64,000 nucleotides of DNA, from assembly GCF_020497125.1 (NCBI RefSeq), contig NC_059076.1, forward strand, positions 7,927,951-7,991,950. Reading direction: 5' to 3'. A program made the translations under genes and the position numbers. The notes below the pieces were generated by a model. That model was not told where the DNA came from. It saw only the letters and a program-made list of their open reading frames with translations, and did not search any database. Source of the DNA: Mauremys mutica (taxonomy: Eukaryota > Chordata > Testudines > Geoemydidae). Shown here piece by piece: positions 32,086 through 42,976 of this stretch; position 1 is the stretch's first letter; each line of letters begins with the position of its first letter.

Positions 32086-33795
32086 ACCTAAGAACAGAAG
32101 AACGGCCATACTGGGTCAGACCAAAGGTCCATTTAGCCCAGTATCCTGTCTACTGACAGTGGCCAGTGCCAGGTGCTCAGAGGGAATGAACAGAACAGGG
32201 AATCATGAAGTGATCCATTCCCTGTCACCCATTCCCAGCTTCTGGCAAACAGAGGGGTGGGACACCATCCCTGTCCATCCTGGCTAATAGCCATTGATGA
32301 ACCTATCCTCCATGAACTTATCTAGTTCTTTTTTCAACCCTGTTATACTCTTGGCCTTCACAACAGCCTCTGGCAAAGAGTTCCACATATTGACTGTGCG
32401 TTGTGTGAAGAAATACTTACTTTTGTTTTAAACCTTCTGCCTATTAGTTTCATTTAATGACCCCTAGTTCTTGTGTTATAAGTAAATAACACTTCCTTAT
32501 TTACTTTCTCAGTACCAGTCATGATTATATAGACTTCTATCATATCCAGTGGTGAGCTGGAGCCGGTTCTCACCGGTTCGCAGGAACCGGTTGTTAAATT
32601 TAGAAACCCTTTTAGAACCGGTTGTCCCAGGACAACCGGTTCTAAAAGGGCCGCCCTGCCACCGGCCCCAGCTCACCTCTGCTTCCTGGGCTCCTCCCCC
32701 GAAGCCTCTGCCCCTCCCTTCTCCTCCCCCTCCCCTGCTTCCCACGAATCAGATGTTAGCGCGGGAAGCCTGGGACTGGGGAGGGCTCAGAAGCAAGAAG
32801 CAGCTTGGCAAAGTAAGCTGGGGAGGGGAAGCCAGGAGGGGACCAGGGAGGGGTGGTGCGGCCTAGCCCAGCCCTGCTCCGGCTGAGCGCCCCAGCTCCG
32901 GCCCGGGAGTGGCCGAGTGGCCCCGGCCCAGCGGCCCCGGCCCCGAGCGGCCCCGGCCCAGTCCTACTCCAGCTGAGCACCCCAGGCCTGGCCTGGCCTG
33001 GCCCAGCCCGAGTTCTGGCCGAGCAACTCCAGCCTCGGGCCGGGGACAGAGCCACTCAGCTGGAGCCAGGGCTGCTCAACCAGGCCCGGAGCGCTAGGCT
33101 GGCACAGGACTGGGCTGGGCCACGCCGCACCTCCCTGGAGCCCTCCTCGCTCCCCCGCCCCATCTTAGCTTGCCAAGCCTGGCTCCGGCCAAGTGGCTCC
33201 CCCCGGGCCTGGTCCCTGCCAAGCGGCTCCGGGTCAGCCCCAGCCTGGTCCAGCCCCCCCGGCCCGGCCTCCAGCGCGGTAAGGGAGCAGGGAGGGGGTG
33301 TTGGAAGAGGGCAGGGGAGTTTGGGGGGGGAGGGTGGATAGGGGTCAGGGTGGTCAGAGGGCAGGGAACAGGGGGATTGAATGAGGGCAAGGGTCCTGGG
33401 GGGCAGTCAGGAAGGATCAGAGGTTGGATGGGGTGGTGGGGGCCAGTCAGGGGCAGGGGTTCCACTTCCAGGGGCAGTCGGGGACAGAGCGAAGGGGTGG
33501 TTGGATAGGGCAAGGGTCCATCAGGAATGAGAGGAGGGAATGGATGGGGTAGGGATCCGGGGAGGGCGGGGCATCAAAGCATGTGGGGGGTTGGATGGGG
33601 CAGGAGTCCCGGGGCAGGCACGACCCCCTCGTGGGGTGAGGAAGAGGGAACCAGTTGTTAATTTTTTGGCAGCTCATCACTGATCATATCCCCCCTTTGT
33701 CAACTCTTTTCCAAGCTAAAAAGTCCCAGTCTTATTAATCTCTCTTCATACGGAAGCTGTTCCATACCCCTAATCATTTTTGTAAAATTTAACAG
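32086..33795 (-). repeat. CR1-like LINE 3' fragment, split by a hAT
   Basis: On plus: AAGAACGGCCATACTGGGTC, AGACCAAAGGTCCATTTAGC, GCAAAGAGTTCCACATATTG and TGTGTGAAGAAATACTTACT. It is interrupted at 32546 and resumes at 33683 with ATCATATCCCCCCTTTGTC and CTCTTTTCCAAGCTAAAAAG. This is a third LINE family or subfamily in the window (compare 51415-51705). It is non-coding here. Confidence 0.7.
32547..33682. mobile_element. GC-rich hAT with perfect 8-bp target duplication
   Basis: Ends are CAGTGGTGAGCTG and the complement of CAGTGATGAGCTG. ATCATATC is present at 32539-32546 and 33683-33690. Subterminal AACCGG words recur near the left end. The interior is extremely GC-rich: CCGGCCC repeats (32870-33270), then G-rich units of the type GGTTGGATGGGG (33290-33610). 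Long frames in it, including 162 codons at 32853-33341, are low-complexity artefacts. Confidence 0.85.
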
Positions 33796-33840
33796 CCTGT
33801 AAGTCCATTCAGTCCTACTTCTTGTTCAGCCTATTGCTCA

Positions 33841-34378
33841 GACAATTTCACCTGAAAGTGAGAACAAGCATTCTCATGGCACTGTTGTAGCTGGCATTGC
33901 AAGATATTTATGAGCCAGATGTGCTAAAGATTTGTATGTCTCTTCATGCTTCAACCAACATTCCAGGGGACACGTGTCCATGCTAATGACAGGTTCTGCT
34001 CAATAACAATCCAAAGCAGCGTGGACCGACATGTTCATTTTCACTATCTGAGTCAGATTTCACCAGCAGAAGGTTGATTTTTAAGTGGTTCAGGTTCTGT
34101 AGTTTCCGCATCATAGTGTTGCTCTTTTAAGACTTCTGAAAGCATGCTCCGCACCTCATCCCTCTCAGATTTTGGATGGCACTTCTCAGATTCTTAAATC
34201 TTGGGTTGAGTGCTGTAGCTATCTTTAGAAATCTCACATTGGTACCTTCTTTGCGTTTTATGGAATCTGCAGTGAAAGTGTTCTTAAAATGAATAACATG
34301 TGCTGGGTCATCATCTGAGACTGCTATAACATGAAATACATGGCAGAATAAGGGTAAAATAGAGCAGGGGACATACAA
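33841..34378 (-). pseudogene. hAT transposase C-terminal half
   Basis: Read on minus from 34378: SDDDPAHVIHFKNTFTADSI, KRKEGTNVRFLKIATALNPRFKNL (34275-34180), then the frame breaks. After several stops and shifts the dimerisation domain follows at about 33974-33841 with CPLECWLKHEETYKSLAHLA and YLAMPATTVP, then ECLFSLSGEIV. The NPRFK and PLEWW-type blocks in this order are the hallmark of hAT transposases. The N-terminal BED finger and catalytic core are not present. Confidence 0.7.
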
Positions 34379-34431
34379 TTCTCCTCCTAAGGAGTTCAGT
34401 GATAAATTTAATTAACACCTTATTTTTTTAA

Positions 34432-34641
34432 ATGAGCATCATCAGCATGAAAGCATGTCCTCTGGAATGGTGGCCAAAGCATGAAGGGGCATATGAAAGT
34501 TTAGCATACCTGACACGTAAATGCCTTGCAATGCCAGCTTTGGAAGTGTCATGCAAATGCCTGGTCTCACTTTCTGGTGACGTAAATAAGAAGACAGCAG
34601 CATTATCGCTTGTAAATGTAAACAAGCTTGTTTGTTTTTAG
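34432..34641 (+). pseudogene. Second, inverted copy of the hAT dimerisation domain
   Basis: The plus frame of 69 codons reads CPLEWWPKHEGAYESLAYLT, KCLAMPALEVS, LVSLSGDVNKKTAALSLVNV and NKLVCF, the C-terminal hAT dimerisation region to its end. It is a diverged inverted copy of the minus segment at 33841-33974 and belongs to the right arm of the fold-back element. No catalytic part precedes it on plus, so it cannot encode a transposase. Confidence 0.75.
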
Positions 34642-35065
34642 CGATTGGCTGAACAAGAAGTAGGACTAAGTAGACTTGTAGGCTCTAGAGTTTTACATTG
34701 TTTTGGTTTTTTTAGAGTGCAGTTATGTAACAAAAACAAATGTACATTCTAAGTTGCACTTTCACGATGAAGAGATTGCACTACAGTACTTGTATGAGGT
34801 GAATTGAAAAATACTATTTCTTTTGCTTATCATTTTTACAGTGCAAATATTTGTAATAAAAATAATGTACTTTGATTTCAGTCACAACACAGAATAAAAT
34901 ATCTATGAAAATGTAGAAACACATCCAAAATATTTAATACATTTCCATTTGTATTCTATTGTTTAACAGTGCAATTAAAACTGTGATTAATAGCGATTAA
35001 TTTTTTAATCATAATTAATTTGTTAGTCACGTGAGTTAACTGTGATTGACAGCCCTTCATATATA

Positions 35066-35069
35066 TCTG

Positions 35070-35100
<31 letters not shown>
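35066..35100 (+). repeat. (CA)n microsatellite
   Basis: About 15 uninterrupted AC dinucleotides just outside the right end of the fold-back hAT. Confidence 0.9.
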
Positions 35101-35299
35101 TTTGTTATATATTGGATGGATCACCAAACCATTAAAAAAAAGTGTTTTGAAAATAAAAACCCTTTATAAAATGTCTATATTTCAGAGCTCTACCCTCATG
35201 ATTTTTTTTGTGGGGGGCGGGGGGGTCGAGAAGGTGGAGACACAATCCGCTTTCCTGTTAAAGCTTTTAAAATGTATTTATTTCAGAGGACAGTTCTGC

Positions 35300-35430
35300 C
35301 ATGGCCTAGTATCCACTCGTGATCCTGAGCAGGTCACTTAGCCTTCTGTGCACCTCACTCTCCCCCATCTGTAAAACAGGGATAGTGTTTCCCTGCCGGT
35401 GTAAAACACTTTGAGATCTACAGCTTTTAT
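35300..35430 (-). repeat. MIR-like SINE fragment
   Basis: Plus order GAGCAGGTCACTTAGCC, then CACCTCACTCTCCCCC, then ATCTGTAAAACAGGGATAG, then AAAACACTTTGAGATC is the reverse of the MIR core, one of the clearest MIR matches here. Confidence 0.65.
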
Positions 35431-35774
35431 AGGGTGCAGTAAAGGTGAGACCTAAGAATCTCATGATGCCAACAGAGGGGTTACAGAAATCTCATGAGCC
35501 TGGTGTGTACATTCTAGCTCAAAGAATACTATGTGAAGTCTCAAATGTAAACCAGTTTCACGCTGACCATTAATATCATTGTAAAATATATGTACAGACA
35601 AGAAGTAAGGAGTAACACATACACACTGAAAATATGGTTTGGTTTTTTTAAATCTGAATCAACCAAATTCACCACCAAAGGTGAAAAAGAGGATTGCCTC
35701 CAGACAGGAGATAAGAAATGGGTTTCTGTCAGGACATAAATTAAGCATTGTAAGCTAACAGAATGTATGCCCAT

Positions 35775-36461
35775 TGTAACCGGGCGCAGACTCACCCAGC
35801 AGCACCCCCTGCTGGTCATCTTGGGGAATTAGCTTCCAGCCTCTGGCGCACCCCCTGTCGGCTAGTGCCACGCTACCACTGGCCCCCGTGTCCCTTCCGG
35901 AACCCCAGGTGACCCTTTCAGTGGGTGCTGCCCCCTGGCAGTACCCCCACTATTTCTCCAGGTCTCCCCACTCAGGGGAACCCCCAGCCACTACTCCCAC
36001 CTCACCTCAGTCGTAGGCTACTGCCAGTCACCAACTCACCCCTGCACCCTGGGCAGACTGCAGTGTCAGCCACTCATCATAGGCAAGGTTGGGTCTAGAC
36101 CTGCTGCCTCTACCTATTGCTCAACCCCAGTACTTGTCTTAGGCCCTCAGCTAGGCCCGCAGCCTGGGGGTTTTCCAGACTGGAGCTCCCCAGCTCCTCT
36201 AGCCTTCCCCCAGCCCTGCTCCACTCCCAGTACCCTGCTCGGCTCCCTAGCAGCCAGGCCCTTCTCACACTATTAGCAGAGAGAGACTGCTTGGGCTTCT
36301 GGCTCGCAGCCTCTTATAGGGACCAGCTGGGCCTGATCGGGGCATGGCCCCAGCTGTTACGTCCTTCCCTAATCAGCCCAGGCTTTCCTTCACAGCCTCA
36401 GCCCCCTCCCAGGGCTGGCTTTAACCCTTCCAGGGCTGGAGCAGGTGACCGCCCAGCTACA
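35775..36461 (-). mobile_element. Solo LTR with perfect 5-bp target duplication
   Basis: On minus it starts TGTAGCTGGGCGGTCACC and ends GCGCCCGGTTACA. CCCAT flanks both sides (35770-35774 and 36462-36466). It has a TATA box in sense orientation and a CT-rich composition on plus. It is 687 bp with no internal genes. A Gypsy-type origin is inferred from similarity in layout to the LTR at 20447. The 127-codon plus frame at 36117 is antisense composition. Confidence 0.8.
36311..36319 (-). promoter_or_regulatory. LTR TATA box
   Basis: CTATAAGAG on minus, about 145 bp inside the 5' end of the solo LTR, a normal distance for an LTR promoter. Confidence 0.4.
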
Positions 36462-36479
36462 CCCATTTATATACAAAGT

Positions 36480-37205
36480 CAAATGGTAACAAAGGTGTAA
36501 AATCAACAGGAAAAAAACAAGCCCTGGGAGTTATCCTGTCTCTAAATAAAGACAATGTCCTGTGGAGGTATTGCTATGAGGCAAAGAAGACAGCCTGGTA
36601 TCCTGCACCTAAGACGTTAATGGACAGCGCATGTACGTTCATGAAAACAGGACCTCAACCAGCTGTGGTTGAAAATGTTGTAGAGGACTTTGGGCGAGAA
36701 GCTTCTTCAGACAGGAGGCTGGCGGTTAAGTTTAGTCTCCAGCAAGCGTGTTACATTTTTGTTTTGCATGTAACCATTCGTTTGTAAATGTTCTTACTCA
36801 CTATCACTTGAATCTTGGCTATCAAATTTATTCTTGTTTTCACAATAAATATATTGAAGTGCTGTGATGTTCAGCATGGTGCGGATCCTGCGTTGACTCT
36901 TACAAGCTGGTGTGTTCTGTTCCTTTGGGAACAGCAAACCTGATAGTTCTGAGAGAAGCCAGTGTCAGGGGCTGATATCAGAGGGGGGAATGCTTCAGAG
37001 GGTCTCAGGGTGTAGTGTGCACCTATTTTTAACCTGCAGGCAAAGTAAGGGCTGGCATAGCCAAGAGAGGGCTTGAGTAGCTAAGAGGCTGGGGGTGTTC
37101 AGAAGCCCTCACACACCTAAGCACCAGCAAGACTCTCTCGTGCTAGAGGCAGAGGGTAACAAGGTGCCTCATAGTCCTGGGTACCCCAAGAACCATCAGA
37201 AATGG
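36480..37205 (+). repeat. Unclassified repeat, copy 1
   Basis: It parallels 44640-45685 in order: AAGTGCTGTGATG / AAGTGCTGTGCAG, CAGGGGCTG, AACCTGCAGGC / AACCTGCAAGGC, AGGGCTGGCA, GAGGCAGAGGGTAACAAGGTG / GAGGCAGGGTGTAATAAGGTG and CCTGGGTACC / CCTGGGTCAA. No ends or coding part were recognised. Confidence 0.5.
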
Positions 37206-37309
37206 TGTTCTTATTAATATTTATCCTGGCTGGTTGCAGTGTAACACCGCAGGTGACTGAGCCAACCAGAAGAATTTATGTTAGTTCTTTTGTATAGCAC
37301 AATCTAAGG

Positions 37310-37680
37310 CCCCGGTCCTGCGATGATTTACACCAGGATTATGCAAAGTTGCTGAAGCTGATGAGGCTACTCACAATGTGTAAAGTTAAGCAAGTGTGTA
37401 AGTCTTTGCAGAAACAGGTCCCTACTATTTTAAAGTAACAGTGGTGTGGGCACTTTCTTACACTTAAAAATATTTCCTGCCCATCGTGTCACAGCCATTC
37501 TATTATCTGCCAGTATCAGTGTGAAATCGAAGTATCTGGAGGTGGGATTGTAGCTGTGTGAGTTCTGCAGTGCTGTACATACAGCAAAGTGAAACAATTA
37601 AAGGGCCGATCCAATGCCCACTAAAGTCAACGGACAGGCTCCTGATGATTTCAGTGGGCATTGGAGCAGACCCTAAGTGC
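37310..37680. repeat. Short palindromic repeats
   Basis: One fold-back spans 37596-37676 (GGCCGATCCAATGCCCACT against AGTGGGCATTGGAGCAGACC). A related relic at 37310-37440 has GGCTACTCAC and GTGTAAAGTTAAGCAAGTG. Both belong to the palindromic GAAGTCAATGG / CTTAAAGTTAAGCA group discussed in the findings. Confidence 0.5.
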
Positions 37681-39220
37681 TAGAAGAACACGTTCTCATG
37701 CTTGTGGCAACAGACACCTGTTATTGACACAATTTGGAAATCCTAACAACTGCAGCAAAAAGCCATCCAAACCCAAGCCCCAGCCTCCCGCCGTGCTCCC
37801 GCAGTGGCTTCAGACCAGTACTAAATCACTGCAGAGCCCAGACATCTCAAAGAGAGTCAGAGAATACACATGGTAGTAAAAGCCTTTGCGGAGGCATTAC
37901 ATAATGATAATCAGTTCAGGAAGTCTATGCTTTCAGCATTGAAAACTAAATGAAATTTCAAAGCCACAAAGCAAAGCAGAAAGAAATAGAAGAATGAAGG
38001 CTCTGGAAAAGTAAATGGCAAATGATGTAATTCAACTTCAATTTGTGGTGGGGTATTTAGGTATGAAAACCTTGTTTCTGGCAAAAAGAGTAACATAAAT
38101 GGAGAAAGAGAAATACAGTCTGTAAACAGATTTCTGTATTCATGTCCTTGGGTGCTAGCACTGGGCCAGATCATTCCACTGAATTCCGTGCACAGATGTG
38201 CCCGTTCTACAGCACTGCCTTCCCCGAGTTGGTAGGGGATATGAACAGCAAGACACGAAAACAGGGCTTAAAAGATGAGCACGGTCCCCCTCCCCTTGTC
38301 ATCCTGATTTGCAGCCAGAAGCGACATCCACTCTTCTGCACCATCCCTCTGTGCTGGTGCTAGAGTCCAGGGAAAGTATTATCCTGGAAGCAGGGATCCA
38401 GTGGGATAATAATACTATATAGCTCCTGTATAGCACTTTTCATCCATCGCTCGGTAGCACTGCCAGGGAGCTAGCGTGAGCAGTGGGGTGTGGAACAGAT
38501 GCAGAGGCATAGAGCTCTGCATGGATTCTGGGAGCTGAGCCGGCTGCTCAGCCAGTGGGCCCCACATAGGACCCATCCCCAACAGAGCAGAAGCAAACAT
38601 ACACAAGTGCCTCTCTAGATGGGGATAACAGGGCCCTGGCTTGTTGAGTCCAAAAGGTTTTTAAATCCTGGATCTCACATTAGACAGGCTAGAAGACAGA
38701 TCACTGAAAACATTCCCTTCCTCCTCTAGTTAGAAATATTTTTTTAACTTAACTGAAGGATTAGATATCAGCACCCAGGTTTGTGATGCATTGTGTCATC
38801 GACATAATGAATCCCTCATTTCCCTCTTTTCCACTTCAGTCAAGCTCTATCAAATGCCCTCAAACCATTACGGTAACAGTGTGATGACAGTTTAATTAGA
38901 TCAAGACTTTGCAAGAGGAAGAATACTGGAAACAGAGACAGTTACGGATTACAGTCTGAGCCTTCGCTACCTACCCCTCTTCCAGCCCACCTACATCAAG
39001 TGCTACCTCAGGAATGGCAGGAGAGAAAGTCATTTCCCTCCTCCCGCGACACACAGATAATGTATCCCATTTGAGGGTTATCAGTTAATCTAAATGACAG
39101 GGGTTACAGTGTCAGCCATTCTTTCTGTCTCCATATTTCTGAGAAGCAGAATACTGCTTTTGGCATTCCAGGAAGGCATTCGCAGAATGAACAGTCAAGA
39201 ATGGTAATGCAGAGACACCT
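37681..39220. other. No recognised gene
   Basis: Mixed single-copy-looking DNA. A possible dispersed-repeat fragment lies at 38402-38480 (TATATAGCTCCTGTATAGCAC). No coding signal was seen. Confidence 0.4.
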
Positions 39221-39300
39221 AAGGTGAAATTCTGACCCCAGGGAAGTCAATGGCAAAACTCCCAGTAACTTCAGTGAGGCCAGGAGTTCAGCCCTGGGAT
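39221..39300. repeat. GAAGTCAATGG-type palindrome
   Basis: The left half AGGTGAAATTCTGACCCC then GAAGTCAATGG folds against AACTTCAGTGAGGCCAGGAG. It is a compact, degenerate fold-back of about 75 bp. Confidence 0.5.
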
Positions 39301-39412
39301 TTTCATAAAGAACAGAAGAACACATTAGATGGGGAGGCCACTATTTTAAGAATATTTATAACTAATAAGCCTGTAGTGCCACTCAGCTGAGCGTCTCAAA
39401 GAACCTGACCAT

Positions 39413-39625
39413 CATTCACAGACTCCAAGGCCAAAAGGGACTGTTACGATCAGGTAGTCTGACCTCCTGTATAACACAGGACAGACAACTTCCCCATCAA
39501 AATTCCTAGAGTAGATATTTTAGAAAAAAACATCCAATCTGGATTGAAAAATTGCTAATGATGGAGAATCCACCATGAGCCTTGGTAAATTTTTCCAATT
39601 GTCCATCGATTAATTCAGGCTTGCA
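39413..39625 (-). repeat. CR1-like LINE 3' end
   Basis: On plus: CACAGACTCCAAGGCCAAAA, GTAGTCTGACCTCCTGTATA, AACATCCAATCTGGATTG and GATGGAGAATCCACCATG. The first part matches the second LINE family's 3' end at 62030-62100. Confidence 0.65.
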
Positions 39626-40167
39626 GCACTACCGCTGAAGGAGCTATCGTGTCCATTTTACAGGTATGTAAATTAAAGTACAAAGGATGGAATTCACAAG
39701 GGGAAGACTTAGGCCTGGTCTACACTAGGACTTTAATTCGAATTTAGCAGCGTTAATTCGAACTAACCGCTCAACCGTCCACACCAGGAAGCCATTTAAT
39801 TCGAACTAGAGGGCTCTTTAGTTCGAATTTGGTACTCCACCCCGGCAGGTGGAGTAACGCTAAATTCGACATGGCTAGTTCGAATTAGGCTAGGTGTGGA
39901 TGCAAATCGAACTTAGTAGCTCCGGGAGCTATCCCACACTGCACCACTCTGTTGACGCTCTGGACAGCAGCCCGAGCTTGGATTCTCTGCCCAGCCACAC
40001 AGGAAATGACCCGCGAAAATTTGAATTCATTTTCCTGTCTGGGCGGTTTGAATCTGACGTTCTGGTTGCACATCGGGGCGAGCTCCGCAGCACCGGCAGC
40101 AATGCAGAGCTCTCCAGCAGAGGAGTTCATGTAATCTCTGAATAGAAAGAGGGACCCGGCATAGACT

Positions 40168-42976
40168 GACCGGGAACTCTTGGATCTGATCGGTGTGTGG
40201 GGCGAGGAGTCTGTGCTTTCGGAGCTGCGCTCCAACGAACGGAATGCAAAGACCTACGAGAAGGTCTCCAAAGCCATGATCCAGACAGAGGATACAGCCG
40301 TCATGCAACGCAGCGCCGCGTGAAAATCAAGGACCCCAGACAAGCCTACCAAAAAATCAAAGCGGCCAACGGACGCTACGGAGCCTGCCACCACTGCCCC
40401 ACCAGTGACCATGGACTCTGATGATGGGACAGTGTCGACGGACAGTTCCTCAACGATGTTCACGGACGGGGAAGATGAGGAAGGGTTTGTGGAGGACGAG
40501 GCAGGCGATAGCGCTTACAACGCTGGTTTCCCCGACAGCCAGGATCTATTCATCACCGTCACGGAGATCCCCTACCAACCCTCCCCGGCCAGGAACCCGG
40601 ATCCTGAATCAGGGGTAGGATCTGTCGGTAAGTGCTTTAACCATGTTAACTTTTATTCTTAATATAACAGGAATCTGAAGTGTGTGAAAAGGAGGTCTCT
40701 GTATATATGGTGATAGAACAGAAATCCTCCTGGGAGAATGCCACGAAGCTCTCCTGCCGTTAATCGATAAGCATCAGCAGGAGGTTCCTGGGGAGAGCTG
40801 CCTTATTGGGTGCTCTGTGGTAGCACACTTTTCCGCGCGAGGCTTTCACGCGGTATTCAGGGAGCACTGCCTCCCAGAGCACGGCTGCATAGGTCCGTGG
40901 TTCGTGCTAGATTTCACGCAGCATGCGCTCTCTATCTCCTTCAGTGCCCGTCCTCACGGTGATCTCGCTCGGAGACTCCTGCATCTAAGTAGGGGAAGAA
41001 ATGTTACGTTACGCCTGGTCCAAAGTATTTTTAATAAATAAATGGACAGACGGCATAGCACAGACTCAGCACGCAGCTGCGTGACGAGCGTAACGGAAAG
41101 CCAAAGAATCAAATGGACGCTCATGGAGGGAGGGGGGAACGAGGACGCAAGGTATCCCACAGTTCCTGCTGTCTCCGAAAAGCATTTGCATTCTTGGCTG
41201 ATCTCCAAATGCTTCTAGGGTCAAACACAGTGTCCGCGGTGGGTCGGGGCATAGCTCGGCAATTTACGCAGCCCCCCGACCCCCAGAAGTTAAAGGGAAA
41301 ACAATCCTCTGTTGACTCTTTTACATGTCACCGTATCTGTACTGAATGCTGCAGATAGACGCGATGGTGCAGCACTCAACACCAACATCCTTGCTCCCCC
41401 CACGCTATGGATGGCTGATGGTACAATAAGATGGAAATCCATCCTCATCATCAGCCTATTGGCACATGGGGCAGTGCAAAAGGACTGGTAACCATAACGA
41501 CCGTACCAACTTGCTTGGAACAGGTCGGTCAAGGCCGCCTGTTGCTAATTTTTCATGGTAGATGGTGCAGTATGGCTGGTAACCGTCCTCATCATTGCAA
41601 CAGGGGGCTGAGCTCCATCAGCCCCCACCCTTCATTGTAAAGAAAAGATTCAATTGCCCCTGGACTAGCAGAGGGATGAGTGGCTCCCTCCTCCACACCC
41701 CTTAATGTCATCTCTGGACTATCATTGCAGCTGGAGGCTTCCTTCCACTCATTTCTCACAAACGACTACCTGTGTCTTATTCATGCATTCTATATTACTT
41801 CATCACACAAGTGGGGGGACAATGGTATTGGAACCCAGGAAGGCTGGGGGAAGAACGGAATGAACAGCTGGGGTTGTTTCAGGAGCACACCCTGTGAATA
41901 GCGTTCAGCTCAAAATTTATGCAGGATTGGACAGAGAGCAGCTGTGGTCTCTGGTTGTATGATACAGTGGTTCTCTAGTACACTTGCCCATAATCTAGGC
42001 AGGACTGATTCTATTTTTAGATACCCAAAAAGGAGGGATTGACTCGGGGAGTCATTCCCAAATTTTGCTTTTGCGCCCCTGGCTGATCGACCAGGGGCAC
42101 TTATGACAGCACCAAATGGCGCAGTGCAAAAGGACAGGTAACCATGACCATCTTATTACCGTCTTCTTACCAGTTCATGGTATGGTAGACGGTGCGGTAT
42201 GCCTGGTAACCATCGCTGCTGTCATGCAAAAGCATAAGCATGCTGCTGTGTAGCGCTGCTGGTCCGCCTCTGTCAGCGGCATCCAGTACACATACGGTGA
42301 CATATACAAAAGGCAAAATAGGGTCCATTGTTGCCACGCTATGGCGTGTGCCAGGGCATTTCATGGAAAACGTGCTCGAAATGATTGTCTGCCATTGCTT
42401 TCCCGGAGGAAGGAATGACTGGCGACATGTACCCAGAATCCACCGCGCAAATGATTTGTGCAACAGCAGGCACAGGGGTCTCAACAAAAAATTCACAGAG
42501 ACAGCCTAGACTCAGTTAATTGTTCGCAAAAAAGTATCATTGCAAGGAATTAACTAACTGTTTCCCATCTCACAGCTTCCACTGTCTCCAGACCTGCCAC
42601 AGCATCCACCTCGCAGAGGCTGGCGAAGATTAGGCGGCGAAAGAAAAAGACAAGGGACACGATTTTCGATGAATGTGTGGGCTGCTACCTAGCCGAGGCG
42701 GACCAGCAGAGGCAGTGGAGGGAGAAAGTCTCTCTGTACCAGCGCTCACACAGCGAATGGGAGGAGAGGTGGTGTGAGGAACACAAGCAGGCGACTCAAG
42801 CAATGCTTGTACTACTGAGGGAGCAAACGGACACGCTCCGGCGACTTGTGTATGTTCTGCAGGACCGCTGCAGGACAGAGCCCCCGGCAGTATCTCTGCA
42901 ACTGCCCTCCCCCGCCACAAAGTCACATTCCCCCCTCACCTCAAATAACCAGGAGGATGCCCGCCCTGGGCCGTGA
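40168..42976 (+). pseudogene. Harbinger Myb/SANT-like protein, two exons
   Basis: Exon 1 starts near GRELLDLIGVWGEESVLSELRS (frame 1), RNAKTYEKVSKAMIQ, then shifts to DRGYSRHATQRRVKIK and DPRQAYQKIKAANGRYGAC, then returns to the first frame for the acidic linker (40405 on: MDSDDGTVSTDSSSTMFTDG) with DSQDLFITVTEIPYQPSP. The donor is GTAAGT at 40628. The acceptor CTCACAG ends at 42575. Exon 2 (42576-42976) reads STVSRPATASTSQRLAKIRR, RKKKTRDTIF and a glutamate-rich helical tail (SEWEERWCEEHKQATQAMLV, LLREQTDTLRRLV) to a stop. Two opposite frameshifts spoil the Myb domain; splice sites and linker are intact. The family role is DNA binding for the transposase. Confidence 0.75.
40628..42575 (+). 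other. Intron of the Harbinger Myb-like gene
   Basis: GTAAGT donor and CTCACAG acceptor bound 1948 bp. Two related blocks inside repeat ATGGTAGA…GTGC…GTATG.CTGGTAACC near 41558-41588 and 42177-42212, suggesting an internal duplication. No coding content was seen. Confidence 0.55.

Larger units (their letters stand above)
31805..35058 (-). mobile_element. Fold-back hAT element with long arms
   Basis: The left end AGGGGTGTCAAGCGATAAAA and the complement of the right end (AGGGCTGTCAATCACAG) begin arms of about 500-630 bp. The arms share AATATTTTTGGATGTTTTCT-like, ACAAGTACTGTAGTGCAATC and TCCTACTTCTTGTTCAGCC words. ATATATAT lies on both sides but is low complexity, so it is weak as a target duplication. 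The left arm is split by a LINE (32086-33795). The centre holds transposase remnants. Both arms carry a copy of the transposase C-terminus. Confidence 0.65.

Noticed and set aside
32853..33341. 162-codon frame and its overlapping minus partners
   Set aside because: Low-complexity GC-rich interior of a hAT; several overlapping frames open at once is a composition effect.
34127..34641. Host gene of the ZBED type
   Set aside because: Although the dimerisation domain resembles domesticated hAT proteins, it exists as two inverted, broken copies inside a transposon.
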